NCBI GenBank assembly: GCA_030562195.1
Contig: CM060201.1
Span: 23,914,067 to 23,978,066 of the forward strand
Reading direction: 5' to 3'
DNA length: 64,000 nt
Origin: Nipponacmea schrenckii
Taxonomy: Eukaryota; Mollusca; Gastropoda; Lottiidae
This document shows positions 1-16,168 of the stretch, in pieces (position 1 is the stretch's first letter; every line of letters begins with the position of its first letter). The notes under the pieces are model-generated. The model did no database searches. It was not told the origin of the DNA and saw only the letters and a program-made list of their open reading frames with translations. The translations under genes were made by a program, and so were the position numbers.

Positions 1-336
1 ATAGACTCTACATTTTACATGGGTCAGAATAAGGTCCAATACACAAGGGCATGATCCTGTCTAGTATTCAGTCCGTGGGATGGTGTTATAGGGGGTTATA
101 GGCTGTATTTGAAAGCGTAAAATCAAGGTATTAGACACAGTTCATAATAGATTGTCATTGCTCTCTTTCTAGATGGTTTAAAAGTGTTTAAGCAAGCTAT
201 TCATTCCACAATTTCTTTTCTGACTAAATGACTCCAATGATTAATGATCAAGTTTAACTTATGATTGTGTCTTTTCACATATGTTTAAGATATCAAGCAC
301 TTATAAACAATGATTTGCTAGATGATAACAGTGACA

Positions 337-6545
<6,209 letters not shown>

Positions 6546-6662
6546 AGACGTTCAGAGAAATATAAGACAGGACAAGAGCCTAGAACTGATGACAACAATT
6601 CCAAGAAAATTTGTTTATAGTTCATTCACTTCTTCGTCCTTAGAAAATAAAAATACAATGTA

Positions 6663-6747
6663 CTGCGCATGCGGCTATATATTTCTTAGATGTCGCCCAT
6701 AGAGTTAAATATAAACATGTTTCTAAATATAACTCTAAGATGTCGCC
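6663..6747 (-). promoter_or_regulatory. Probable JMJD6 upstream region: NRF1-like site and 36-bp palindrome
   Basis: About 120-200 bp upstream of the JMJD6 start codon lies CTGCGCATGCGG, close to the NRF1 consensus common in TATA-less housekeeping promoters. Next comes an imperfect palindrome at 6701-6736 (arms begin AGAGTTA and end TAACTCT, centre AAACATGTTT). It is flanked by near-identical direct copies of AGATGTCGCC at 6688-6697 and 6738-6747. The palindrome and direct repeats are seen; the promoter role is inferred from position. Confidence 0.4.
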
Positions 6748-7675
6748 ACAAAATAGAACTTCCGGGACGATTCGTACAACAATTTTAAAGGGGCATGTAC
6801 TCAAATATTTGTTGTCTCCAAAATATCAAGTTTTTCGCCGACTAAAATTCTTTAAACTTAAAAGTTTGCATTTTTAAATCATCAACGTATTGATATTATT
6901 TGTAGCTTCCCGATTTAATGTTCACTCCAGCTTCAAGTGCCTTATGATATAAATAGCCAATGACATAAGTTACTATATTTATCTAATACCGTCATTATAA
7001 TTGCACCATACTTTCATTATAAATAGGCCTACCGTTATTATTTTATTTATCCTTTAAAGATGTAATGGCAGTACTTCTAGATATCAGAATGTTTTAAAAT
7101 TGTAGTGAAATCTTGTTTTATATAGAGAAAAATGGCTTGTTAATACTTTGATCTGAGAAATTTACAGGTATCTGACAATTGTGTGAATAGATATAAAGTT
7201 ATTTGAACTTGAACTTGGACATTTTATTATGAAAAAAGTTTAAAAAGTGCCGTAGATTGACAATGTGAAAACAAAGCATTTTAAAAATGTGTGAAGCGAT
7301 AAATAAATTATCCATTTCATGGTATGATCTATAAGACTGTGACGTAAAGTCTTTTAAAGCTATCATGAAATTTTAAAACTGTTTACAATATAGGCGAAAA
7401 AAACATGAAGTTCATCATTGCAAGTAAAAAATCGTTCCATCTCCAATTCAGCTCACCCAGAGCTGCACCAGCTATGTTAAAAAGGGGGAAGTTTTGTTCT
7501 TCCTTTTGGGGATAATGCAGCTTTTAGAGGTGAAAGCTGCAATGGTGATGTAATATTAATAAGTTCGCAGATGTAAGGAAGGGCGTAGATTGTTAGTGTC
7601 CACTGGCTGTTGCCTGAATTGCTTCCAATTTAAACAGGTAAGCTATTCTTTTTTAGTTTAGGTTTCTAAATTAAA

Positions 7676-7880
7676 TGGTGCTTTTTTATGCCGTACTTTT
7701 CTGCGCCTGATAGCGCTAATGGAGACGGGCTTTTGTTGTGTGCGACGAGGACAGATAAGTGGCCTACTCTTTTATTATTTCTAGTTGAGATTTTTAGCAT
7801 CCACAGTCAGTTGCACACAGGAACTTGGTTTATTACCCATCCGAACCACAAGACGCTTTTCCATGTCAACCTTTTTGTAA
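7676..7880 (-). mobile_element. Old SINE-2 copy
   Basis: Shares with the copies at 47008 and 60495 the ordered motifs CGTACTTTTCTGC, GCTAATG-AGACGGG, GGTTTATTACCCATCC, GAACCACAAGACGC and TTTCCATG. The tRNA-like head, which in better copies lies at the right-hand end, is lost. It falls between JMJD6 and the 8109 gene. Confidence 0.6.
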
Positions 7881-8056
7881 CTTTGCACCTGAATCTATAA
7901 CATTTTGTCGTAGGCTTCAAAAGCAGCGAATAGAAAAAGTATCCGGGAAATTTCGAAGTTTATTTTGAAGCTTTATTTATATAATTGTTTGATGAAGCTT
8001 AGACTTGTAGACTAAAAATAATTCATGCAAATTCCATTTCAGAAAGACAAACGTAC

Positions 8057-8329
8057 CTAGGTTAACATCCTCTTAACGGATTCCACTACAGTTTTCGTTG
8101 GAAGCATCATGGAGGTAACCATTTCGACAGTTCCAAAAACAGCCAAGATGGATACCAACACAATGCATCGTGGGAACGTCAAGGACTTTCCCAGCTCACC
8201 CAGACCCTTGTGGTCCGTGGTGGTTGGGAAATCCTTGAATTTGCTGAATATGATGAACAACACCGTGTACTTTAATTCCTTTCCTTTCATTGCTTCAAAT
8301 TGGCTGAGAGATATTTTCACTATCATCAA
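8057..8329 (-). CDS. Unrecognised small ORF (about 90 aa) with one membrane segment
   Basis: A minus-strand frame runs from an ATG at 8327-8329 to a TAG at 8057-8059. The product is about 90 aa: a Lys-rich amphipathic half followed by a hydrophobic stretch near residues 54-74 (RCIVLVSILAVFG...) that could be one membrane span. Codon choice is unusually rich in G/C-ending codons for this window, and the peptide looks more protein-like than the plus-strand reading of the same DNA, which belongs to the 8109-9461 frame. I do not recognise a family. It could be a real small gene, a terminal exon of a spliced gene, or an antisense shadow. Confidence 0.35.
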   Translation of the reverse strand: MMIVKISLSQFEAMKGKELKYTVLFIIFSKFKDFPTTTDHKGLGELGKSLTFPRCIVLVSILAVFGTVEMVTSMMLPTKTVVESVKRMLT

Positions 8330-9461
8330 AGTTAAGACAAAAGGTCATAGTTCACCAGGTCAAAGGGGGAAGTTTCCGACCTTCCAATCATATTTAAACA
8401 CTGTTCCACGAATCAATTTGGTTTCAGATGAGATCTATTGCCTAATAAATCCCGAACGTAAAGAAATTATACGTGAGGAAAACGAAGAAATCGGATCAAA
8501 AGATGGGGTAGTGCAAATGACGTATTTGATGTACGAAACTGCTCCCATGCATTCTGAATCAGACTCGGACACTTCACTCCCTCATTCTGATGATAAGAAT
8601 TCGGAAAGTCTGCAGAATATCCGAAACCCTGAGACTAGGTTGAAAGATGTTTCAGCAGATAGTGCTCATCTCGTGTTATATCAGAGCACTATCGAACAAA
8701 GTGGTTCAGCACGCGCACCATCGGCTGCTACGAGTACAAGTCTGCGATGTAACGAATATGAAACTGGAGTAATGCATCAAATAAAAGACATCCTTAAAGG
8801 ACTAGACGGAGAAGACACGTCCGATGAAGATGACGATGATGCCGTTCACCTTGAAAAAGCCTTAGACGAAATTCAGACATTGAAAAGTAGAAGTAATGCA
8901 TATATCCGTAACGATTTCGATCTGATGTCATCTAAAAAGTTACCCATTTTCGACCCTTTTGGCAAAAAGCTTCCGATATATAACGAAGATCTCAATTCAG
9001 GATTGTTAGCTGAATTATTAAACAGTTTTGGCATTCAATACAAAATTTCAAAATATAAAGATAAACCAAATCGAATAAATTCAAACGAAATCTTTTGCAA
9101 GAATTTATTTTTGAAAGACCGAAAGGGTAAATATTTTTATATTATTTGCAATGAAGACGAAAATCTAAATTTGAAAAAGGCTGCGAAATTCTTAGGTGCT
9201 TACAGAAATTTATCATTCGCTTCTGAATCTGACACTAATGATTTTCTACGCGTTGAAAGAGGTGGCCTCACCCCATTTGCATTGCTTTATGACAGAGAGT
9301 GTAAAATTAAGGTTGTGTGTACCACAGATTTGTTGCTGGAGGCCGACCGGCTATTTAACTTCCACCCATTTGACTCGAATTTAACCCTTTGTCTTCGCTT
9401 TGGAGATCTGAAGAATTATCTAGCGATTTACAATCATTCCCTTGAATTTTTACCTATCTAA
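8109..9461 (+). CDS. PRORSD1-like protein: YbaK/ProX trans-editing domain with long acidic N-terminal extension
   Basis: The frame encodes 450 aa. Residues about 290-450 match the prolyl-tRNA-synthetase-associated (YbaK/ProX) domain. Visible landmarks are a lead helix (ELLNSFGIQY), CKNLFLKD with the conserved Lys331-Asn332, the GGLTPFALL loop (about 386-394), and NFHPFDSNLT with H419. In this family the free-standing domain hydrolyses mischarged Ala-tRNA(Pro) or related species; the cytosolic editing role here is inferred. Residues 1-289 are not recognised; a Ser/Asp-rich stretch near 150-165 and an acidic run (TSDEDDDD, about 240-247) suggest disorder. The family is usually about 160-180 aa, so the extension is odd. 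The true start may be internal: an ATG at 8518 would drop the part overlapping the minus-strand ORF at 8057-8329. Conversely, a pyrimidine-rich TTCCATTTCAG just before 8043 could be an acceptor and support the longer form. Confidence 0.8.
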   Translation: MEVTISTVPKTAKMDTNTMHRGNVKDFPSSPRPLWSVVVGKSLNLLNMMNNTVYFNSFPFIASNWLRDIFTIIKVKTKGHSSPGQRGKFPTFQSYLNTVPRINLVSDEIYCLINPERKEIIREENEEIGSKDGVVQMTYLMYETAPMHSESDSDTSLPHSDDKNSESLQNIRNPETRLKDVSADSAHLVLYQSTIEQSGSARAPSAATSTSLRCNEYETGVMHQIKDILKGLDGEDTSDEDDDDAVHLEKALDEIQTLKSRSNAYIRNDFDLMSSKKLPIFDPFGKKLPIYNEDLNSGLLAELLNSFGIQYKISKYKDKPNRINSNEIFCKNLFLKDRKGKYFYIICNEDENLNLKKAAKFLGAYRNLSFASESDTNDFLRVERGGLTPFALLYDRECKIKVVCTTDLLLEADRLFNFHPFDSNLTLCLRFGDLKNYLAIYNHSLEFLPI

Positions 9462-9479
9462 TCTTGTAAATTCTTGAAA

Positions 9480-9485
9480 AATAAA
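9480..9485 (+). other. Poly(A) signal of the PRORSD1-like gene
   Basis: AATAAA starts about 20 nt after the stop codon, giving a very short 3' UTR. Confidence 0.55.
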
Positions 9486-9619
9486 ATGATTTTAATGTTC
9501 TCAGTTTTTAAATTCTATCCCATGATACGATATGTTGAAGTGTTATAGCGGCTGTCATTATAAAAGTTTCGAGAAGTTTGGTTGGGAAATATACCGAGGC
9601 CTCGTGTTTCATTTGCAGA

Positions 9620-9949
9620 TTAAAGGGATAATAGATCTTAGATTGAACATACAATTTGAAAATTTTAAACTTGACCAATAAGAGCTCTATTCATCAGTAA
9701 ATAACATAAAAAATAAATAAATATAAAAAAAACGAAATAATTATTCATAAAGGTGCATTTGATTATTGAAAAACGCTTAATAAATTGATTAGACGTTTTT
9801 CAAAATGACTAAGTTTTGTGAGTTTTCCAGAATCTACAGGGATTCTGTTACTTTATGACACCAGGTAAGTTCACTGATGAATATGTATATATTGACCATT
9901 CTCGAGAACTAAAATGTTATGTTTATGCTAAGAAGCAGTATTCCTTTAA
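9620..9949. mobile_element. TTAA-flanked MITE, shorter subfamily
   Basis: Bounded by TTAA, with ends TTAAAGGGATAATAG and ATTCCTTTAA. The middle has the hairpin GAAAAACGCTTAAT / ATTAGACGTTTTTC, then TTCTGTTACTTTATGACACC and TATTGACCATTCTCGAGAAC. Relatives lie at 12494, 17842, 26163, 45005 and 48733. Confidence 0.8.
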
Positions 9950-10317
9950 AGATAATTGAAACTAATTTCGTTTCCTTTTATTACTCATTAATTTACTTGG
10001 TCTAGATATCTCGCTAGATTAGCTATACAATTTTATCTTAATATCTACCCATTATATTATAAATGAATATTGCCCCCGTTGCCGGGTTATCGATGTTATT
10101 AAATTCATGGTTTTGCAACACTACGTGAGTATTTAAGACGATACAAAGATAAAAAAAAAAACGCCTTAGCTTGTGTTCTGTTCTTACATGGTTTTAACAC
10201 ACACACTCACGTAGAGTTCCTTTTGAAAAAGGACAGTCATTTCCAAAAGACCAAATGGCAACGATGTTTTTGATTGTTGTCAAAACCAATACACGCCATT
10301 TGTAAAAGAATCGTAGT
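9950..10317. other. No gene seen
   Basis: AT-rich spacer with no open frame of note and no repeat recognised in this window. Confidence 0.5.
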
Positions 10318-10440
10318 CCCATAGGCTCATATATCGCATATATCACTTTGAATTAAATTTTTTATTTCGAATTGAAAAATTGTTGAAACCTTTTTATCTA
10401 AGTGAAAATTAGGTGATAATTATTTAGATTTTTAAATAAA
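10318..10440. mobile_element. Partial MITE-2 copy
   Basis: The left edge CATAGGCTCATATATCG resembles the terminal repeat of the element at 22229. The right part (AAGTGAAAATTAGGTGATAA then TTTTTAAATAAAA) matches its interior. It is truncated and sits at the left edge of duplication unit 1. Confidence 0.45.
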
Positions 10441-11237
10441 ATAAAAAATCAATGAAGAGGCATATATTGAAAACTCGTGTCTCTTTGAAGTGACGCAACC
10501 CCTAAATTTATAAAATTAAAAATATAAACTTTCACAGATCCGAAAAGGGGTGGGGGGCATGGCTCAAATGCTCAACCCCTAAATACGTAAAACAACAGTG
10601 CTTACACTTTGTAATGTCAAAATAGGACCAATTTACAATGGGGCACAACCGTCTACGGCAGCAGCGATACAATATATACTGTTTTCTGATTGGATGAAAG
10701 TGGTGTGGAGGAAAGATGGAAACTGAAAGTCTATTTATGGCTTATGTGATTTCCCATTTGTATGCTATATATTATAGGCCTTTGTCTGGAATTCCCTATT
10801 CCAAGCCAAATCAATAAAGTGATTAATACGAATATAATTAACGAGCAAAAATTTAATGCGAACGACCAGATTTCTCGGAATAAACATAATTAAGCATCAA
10901 TGCAATGAAGTGTGCTTTTTATTCAAACAGTGTGTAATATTTCGACCGAGTGATCAAAGAAAGCTGGGTGTTATAAAATAGAAAATAGTATTAAATACAT
11001 AGGTTTATTGCGTTAAAAGCTTTAGGCTATATAACAGTGTATGCATATATCAAAACTGTGTTATATGATTAAGAATCTACACCATCGACATATTGTATTG
11101 CAATATATCGGAATTCAATAGTTGTTTTCTTAATTCTGTGATTTAAATAGTTTGTGTGTGAACGTAACAAAACTATTGATAATGAAAGTACATTTATTGT
11201 GAATACAATATTTTCAATGTGTTTTACCGAAACAAAC

Positions 11238-12455
11238 ATGGGTTATATGGGAAAGAAAAGGAACGTTGCTTTTTTCATATTTGTACTAATTCTAAATATA
11301 TGTGACATATTAGTTGACTGGTTATTCTTTGCGGAATTGCATGATTTAAAGAAAGGATTAGTGTTCGGACCAGTCGATCCCGGAATTCTATACTCAGTTT
11401 TGACATTCGCCATTTTGTCGACTTTACTTAGCGTCACTGAGATTGTAATCAAAGGCAAACAAATATTTGAAGGTGACGTGTCTCAAAACGACATTTTGAC
11501 TTTGTTAGTTATTTTTTTGGGAGAAATGCCCTTGGTTGTTTTGAACGTTTTAACAGCTTGTTGCCGAGAAGAATCTTTGAGCATATTTCAACTTTCTAAG
11601 GCAAGTGTTATTCTGTTCGGAAATTTAGTGCGGATGATAGTTTTCTTCGCCACCAGCTGCAAAAATTGTAAAATCCGATTCAGAAATTGGAAAATTTTCT
11701 GGTTGTGTTTGATTGGCCTGATTTTGAATTGCTGCGGATCCGTATCCATATTTATGTTAACCCAAACACGCCTAGATTCAACATTTAACCCTACAATTGA
11801 GGCGCCCAAAGTGTTATTTGCCGAAATCGAAGAAAACCCGAAATATTTCGGAGGCGTCAATGTTTATTTTCAACATGATGTTTTTAAAGATTTAGAGCCT
11901 TATCAAGGAAATTTTATTCGACTCGTAAGAATGGACGAGATTAGAAGTAAAGAAAAAAAGAAGATTTTCATTAAGTTCCAATTCAACGATTCACACCAAC
12001 ACCTTGAGATGTTCCTAAGTCGTAAAGTTGGGCAAGGAACATGGGAAACTCCCGAACGTTACAAGTACAACAAATTGTCCAAAACGATACATGTCGTAAA
12101 TGGAATGTCTCCAGTCAATGCTTACAACCGGTCTCTTACTTTCGTTTTTGATTTTTTACCACCAACTGGACTGTTACTTAAAGAATATGTATTTGGTGAA
12201 ATTGAGTATAACGTCCAGGAACCAGGCGGTCATCAAATTTGTTCAGGTGTATCAGTTCCATTGTTTTACTTTCGTACCGAGTTGAGTGAAGAGTCGCACC
12301 TTGTGATAGAAAATGGCACAACGCCACGATTTTATAACCACGAAGACCTAATAGATATAGCTGATGTATGGAAAACCGGTTGGTGGCGATGTGATAGTAC
12401 CGGATCTGTAATACCCACTTTAAATAAAAAATTGGCTACCCCTTGTATGAATTAG
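11238..12455 (+). CDS. Multi-pass membrane protein of unrecognised family, copy 1 (intact)
   Basis: The single-exon frame is about 405 aa from the ATG at 11238, chosen because AAACAAACATGG is preserved at the start of copy 2 (16563). The frame is open further upstream, and another ATG at 11217 is possible. Five hydrophobic segments are visible at about residues 10-31, 51-71, 86-106, 121-140 and 152-174. They are followed by a soluble C-terminal region of about 230 residues with conserved Trp/Cys near the end (KTGWWRCDSTGS ... ATPCMN). The acidic/aromatic TM1 (ICDILVDWLFF) is loosely reminiscent of XK-like scaffolds, but I do not assign a family. It faces an innexin fragment tail to tail. The paralogue at 16563-17782 is nearly identical over the C-terminal region and patchily diverged before it. 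Expression and function are unknown. Confidence 0.8.
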   Translation: MGYMGKKRNVAFFIFVLILNICDILVDWLFFAELHDLKKGLVFGPVDPGILYSVLTFAILSTLLSVTEIVIKGKQIFEGDVSQNDILTLLVIFLGEMPLVVLNVLTACCREESLSIFQLSKASVILFGNLVRMIVFFATSCKNCKIRFRNWKIFWLCLIGLILNCCGSVSIFMLTQTRLDSTFNPTIEAPKVLFAEIEENPKYFGGVNVYFQHDVFKDLEPYQGNFIRLVRMDEIRSKEKKKIFIKFQFNDSHQHLEMFLSRKVGQGTWETPERYKYNKLSKTIHVVNGMSPVNAYNRSLTFVFDFLPPTGLLLKEYVFGEIEYNVQEPGGHQICSGVSVPLFYFRTELSEESHLVIENGTTPRFYNHEDLIDIADVWKTGWWRCDSTGSVIPTLNKKLATPCMN

Positions 12456-12493
12456 ATTGCTTTAATACTGTGATACTGCGTCTTAGCTAGAAG

Positions 12494-12766
12494 ATAAATT
12501 TAGTTCTCAAGAATGGTCAATATGTGTATATATTTAGTGAACTTACCTGGTATCATAAAGTAACAGAATCCTTCAAATCTGGACAAAACTCACAAAACTA
12601 TGTCAAATTGGGAAAAACACTTAGTTTTTCAATAATCAAATGGATCTTTATGGATAATTACTAATTTTTTTTAAATTTTTATTTATTTTTTTATTTTGGA
12701 AAATAAAAAAGCTTCAATTGGCCAATTTAAAAATTTTTCAAATTTAATGTTGATTCTAAATTATTA
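12494..12766 (-). mobile_element. Decayed TTAA-MITE relative in unit 1
   Basis: TTCTCAAGAATGGTCAATAT, then ACTTACCTGGTATCATAAAG and AACAGAATCC, match the interior of the elements at 9620 and 26163 in reverse orientation. The same decayed copy is at 17842, so it was inserted before the duplication. Terminal TTAA repeats are not clear. Confidence 0.65.
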
Positions 12767-13835
12767 CTTTTGGGCCCATAATAATGTGAAGTAGGACGGT
12801 CGGGTGTTAGTAAATTGATCAAATGTCTAAAGCGTATTATAAATATAACTTATATAATGTATTTTCTTATATGTATTTATTATTTCCTTAAATACATAGA
12901 ATCTGATTCTATTGTTAATCCCAAACAAACCATTTCTTCCCTTATTTTTTTTTAAAGTCAATCAAATTAAGTTGGAAAGGACGTTCTCTCATATGGAACA
13001 TAGACTTTAGGCACCTATGCCCTTCCATACACTCAGGATATTGAATCAATTATCTTACAACTTTTAAAAGATTTATTAATTATTTTATATATACATATTC
13101 ATATATACCTTTATATTAACATCAGTTCAGTATATCATTATCATATCATATACACTTTGTTTAAAAGGGACATTTTCACCATCTTAGGTGTTGATTTTGG
13201 TCTTTATTATATGTGCTATAGAAATCGAATTCGATTTTTACTTTCGATTTCTATTTACGGATTTTCTATGTATCGCCGAGTCTCTGGAAATGACGTGTCT
13301 AAGATAACGCTGAAACGCAAATCACTCTAGACACGCATTCGGAGGCCAAAATTTCTCGATGAGCGATGAACAATATTACTCAAAATATGACTCAATATTA
13401 ATCTCCCGTTTCCGAGACTATGGTATGTCAAATGAATGACGAACATTTTCTGAAGGGTCCTTATGCAATTATTAATCTTATGAAATATTGTTGTTGCGTG
13501 AATTACTGAGATAGTGGCTTTTGCTTGTAGATACATATATATCACTTACACCTGTGGCCTTACTTGCTATAGCACCAAATAATGTATGCACTGCTATATT
13601 ATACTATATTCACTACTATATGTTTTACAATGTATTATTATGCTGTCTGATGTATACTGCCATCTGAACATCTAATATCCGCCCCCTCTCCTTGAATTTA
13701 TACCAAAGACCGAAAACCGAAATAAGTACGAGGAAATAGTTTATGCATTCTAGAAATTTCCCAATTCATAGAACTCAAAGGTCAATTCACTAGAAGTAAT
13801 TATTATTCGCGGAAATCAAAATAAATGAAACGAAT

Positions 13836-13895
13836 GAATGGAGTATTCCGTCCTACTCTTCTGCACCTTATGGGCTAATGAAGACGGGTGCGGAA
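13836..13895 (-). mobile_element. SINE-2 fragment (unit 1)
   Basis: AATGGAGTATTCCGTCCTAC, then TCTTCTGCACCTTATGGGCT and AATGAAGACGGG, is the left-hand portion of the family. It is duplicated at 19214-19275. Confidence 0.7.
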
Positions 13896-14425
13896 ATCAA
13901 ATAATAGAAGTGATATTTATATATTCTCAAAAGGCTTGGGGCAAAATAGTTTGTATTTCCACCACAATGCATGTTTAGTCGATAGTTTTTTTTTATATAT
14001 AAGATCTATTACTATTGTACAATCAACATAAATGAGGTTTTTATAAAGAATAAAACGTGTGGCCTTTATTAGTGTACGTGTTTGAATTGGTACGTTCCCA
14101 TAATATTCACCATTATTTTATAGTTATCATTTTTACAATTAACAATAACGCATCGATTGTAATGTGATATAGAAATAGCAAAAGAAATATGCTACCTTCA
14201 GATAATTGACCTATTTCAACCCTTTACACGATTACTGCATTGTTTAACGGAAGCTCTTGTAACATTTTATAGAAGGCACTTTAATAACGACGATATTAAT
14301 TTCCCGAAAGCATTTCTAATTTGGACTCTTAAAGAATTTTCTCTAAAAATCTTTCAAAGTATAAGAAACTAAACATATTAAAATAAGCAAAAGGCGTTAT
14401 GTAACTTATAATGAGCACCACGACT

Positions 14426-14752
14426 TCAAACTTGAAGTAATTGCTTTTGGGCCCCGTCATTAGCATCCTCCTGTTCCACCACAATCTGAGGAACTCCTTC
14501 AGCAATCGCTTCTTTCTTATCAGACCGGTCGGCATCAGTATCCGATTGAAAAGATCCCGAAGCAACTGGACCACATCTCTTAAAACGGTTTAAAAACTTC
14601 TTTTCTGTAGACAGACCATCGGTTCCTTGGACCCTCTTCAATACATCTTGAACATCTTCTTTGGGAAGAACTTTCGAGAATAAGCTCTTGGTGTTTCTCT
14701 TGCGGAAGCAGAAACAAATCAAACATATCAGATGGCCGAATGATAGCTCTGC
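14426..14752 (-). pseudogene. Truncated innexin, 3' fragment of the gene at 19788-20891
   Basis: It encodes the end of TM4 and the cytoplasmic tail (from AELSFGHLICLICFC to the shared C-terminus) and matches the complete innexin closely. It lacks everything upstream of the duplication breakpoint: TM1-3, both extracellular loops and their cysteines. Within the tail it has lost 16 nt between two ACAGACCA direct repeats, gained 2 nt and lost 1 nt (net -15). The original frame is therefore regained, but about 20 residues are scrambled. It could only be expressed by fusion to an upstream start, so it is most likely dead. Confidence 0.85.
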
Positions 14753-14949
14753 TTGATCCAAACATGTACTCTCAAAATAGACTAAAGAAAATCGATACAG
14801 GCTGACATGAGGATTTGTTGCCTTTGTCTATCAAGGCTTATTTTCAAAATGTCAAAGGGAGAGGCAAATATTGAAAACTTGTCTCTCTTTGAAGTGCAGA
14901 AACCCCTTAATTTATTAATTCAAAATATAAAATTTAAAAAACTCGAGAA

Positions 14950-14964
14950 GGGGGGGGGGGGGGG
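14950..14964 (+). repeat. Poly-G run of about 15
   Basis: An uninterrupted G tract; unit 1 has only a mixed AAAGGGGTGGGGGG at the same place. Likely length-unstable, and a second run lies at 58844. Confidence 0.8.
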
Positions 14965-15055
14965 TATGGCCAAATGGCTAAATACAGCTGAGAATCAATA
15001 TATACTGGTTTCTGATTGGATGTAAGTAGTGTGGATAAAATATGGAAACTGGTAC

Positions 15056-15590
15056 CACTAGTCTAATTAAAAAGGGTAAAAGGGGTTTAAACTTTTTTCC
15101 CGGGTCAATATACAGGGCCCAAACACTGAAATCTTTTGGTTAGCTAATCAGAAATAGTCTACAGAGCTTACCTTTGAAATTTGAGCCTTCAAATCCATGT
15201 GTATCCATAATTATCCGTGTTTGAAAAATCATAATGTCGTAAGAAATTACGAACGTCCCGCCATATTGGAAAACGGTTCGTCTTGATAATAAAAGAGTTA
15301 TCCTTCTCTTCGTGCTATAGCGGTCATCTATATAAACGGACTACAACGCATTTTCAATTGTAGACTTTGTCAACAGGACACACAATTTTCAGACTGACTG
15401 GAGACCAGCCGCGTACAGCACGGAAAAAAAATGAAAAGTGAAATTTTTTGTTTGAGGTATTTTTCAACGTATTTTGCGATTTTCTTAGAGCTTGAGTATT
15501 TCTGAGGACTGTTTAAATGTAACAAATGCCCAAAACGACCCCTAAAAATCAAGCCTGGGCCTCTTTAAGTCTAAAATGTGCTTTCCAATC
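15056..15590. other. Unit-2-specific insert of about 0.5 kb
   Basis: Unit 1 passes directly from the GGAAACTG site to the TATAGGCC site, whereas unit 2 has about 535 bp between them. The edges (TAATTAAAAAGGG at left, CCTCTTTAAG at right) look like weak inverted ends with TTAA-like targets, so a MITE is possible. No ORF of note. Confidence 0.45.
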
Positions 15591-15726
15591 TGCATTTCCC
15601 TGTTCTATATATAGGCCCTTATCTGAAATTCCCTATTCTGTGCCAAATTAATAAATTGAATAATTCGAACATAATATACGAACATAATTAAAATGAAACG
15701 ACTTGATTTCTTGGAATATACATATC

Positions 15727-16168
15727 TTAAAGGGATAATAGCCGTTAGGAGAAACATAAGATTTTATTTTCACTCAAACTTGACAAATAACAGTATTTAT
15801 CCATCAGTGGACTTACTTACTTATATGGTTTTCCCGCGTCCTTGACCTCAACTCTTGAAACGACCTTAACCTAGTCAGATAATGTACGTTTTTTAAATTC
15901 ACGGAAAACCGAGAAAAAGCGATTCATATCATTTTGAATGAATACTCCAACACTGACAAAATATTCAATGATTTCCCAGAGTATCTTATTCTCAAACTGA
16001 ATGGAATCGTCGCTGGCTCACTTTTTTTTAAAATTCTGAATATATTTTTATTGTGGCTTTTTAAAATTTGGTAAAGTGTGGGATGCGTACTTATTTAACC
16101 AATAGTCGATATTAAACACAAATATTAGACGTAGGACGAGTGTATTCTAACGGCTATTATCCCTTTAA
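15727..16168. mobile_element. TTAA-flanked MITE inserted in unit 2 only
   Basis: Bounded by TTAA at 15727-15730 and 16165-16168, with terminal inverted repeats TTAAAGGGATAATAGCCGTT and AACGGCTATTATCCCTTTAA. Unit 1 has the empty site with a single TTAA at 10890-10893 between recognisable flanks. This fixes the element boundaries and TTAA as the duplicated target. Confidence 0.92.

Larger units (their letters stand above)
10460..14752. repeat. Tandem duplication, unit 1 (left)
   Basis: Nearly every segment here recurs in order in unit 2 (14855-20131): the GAGGCATATATTGAAAACTC-like start, a 5' flank with ATTCAAACAGTGTGTAATAT, the membrane-protein gene, its AT-rich 3' region, and the innexin 3' end. 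Homology stops inside the innexin frame just after GATAGCTCTGCT (14752). This is expected of a tandem duplication whose right breakpoint cut that gene. Confidence 0.9.

Noticed and set aside
11154..11237. Upstream extension of the copy 1 membrane protein
   Set aside because: It begins at a non-ATG codon and is not matched in copy 2, where the same region has stops; the ATG at 11238 is shared by both copies.
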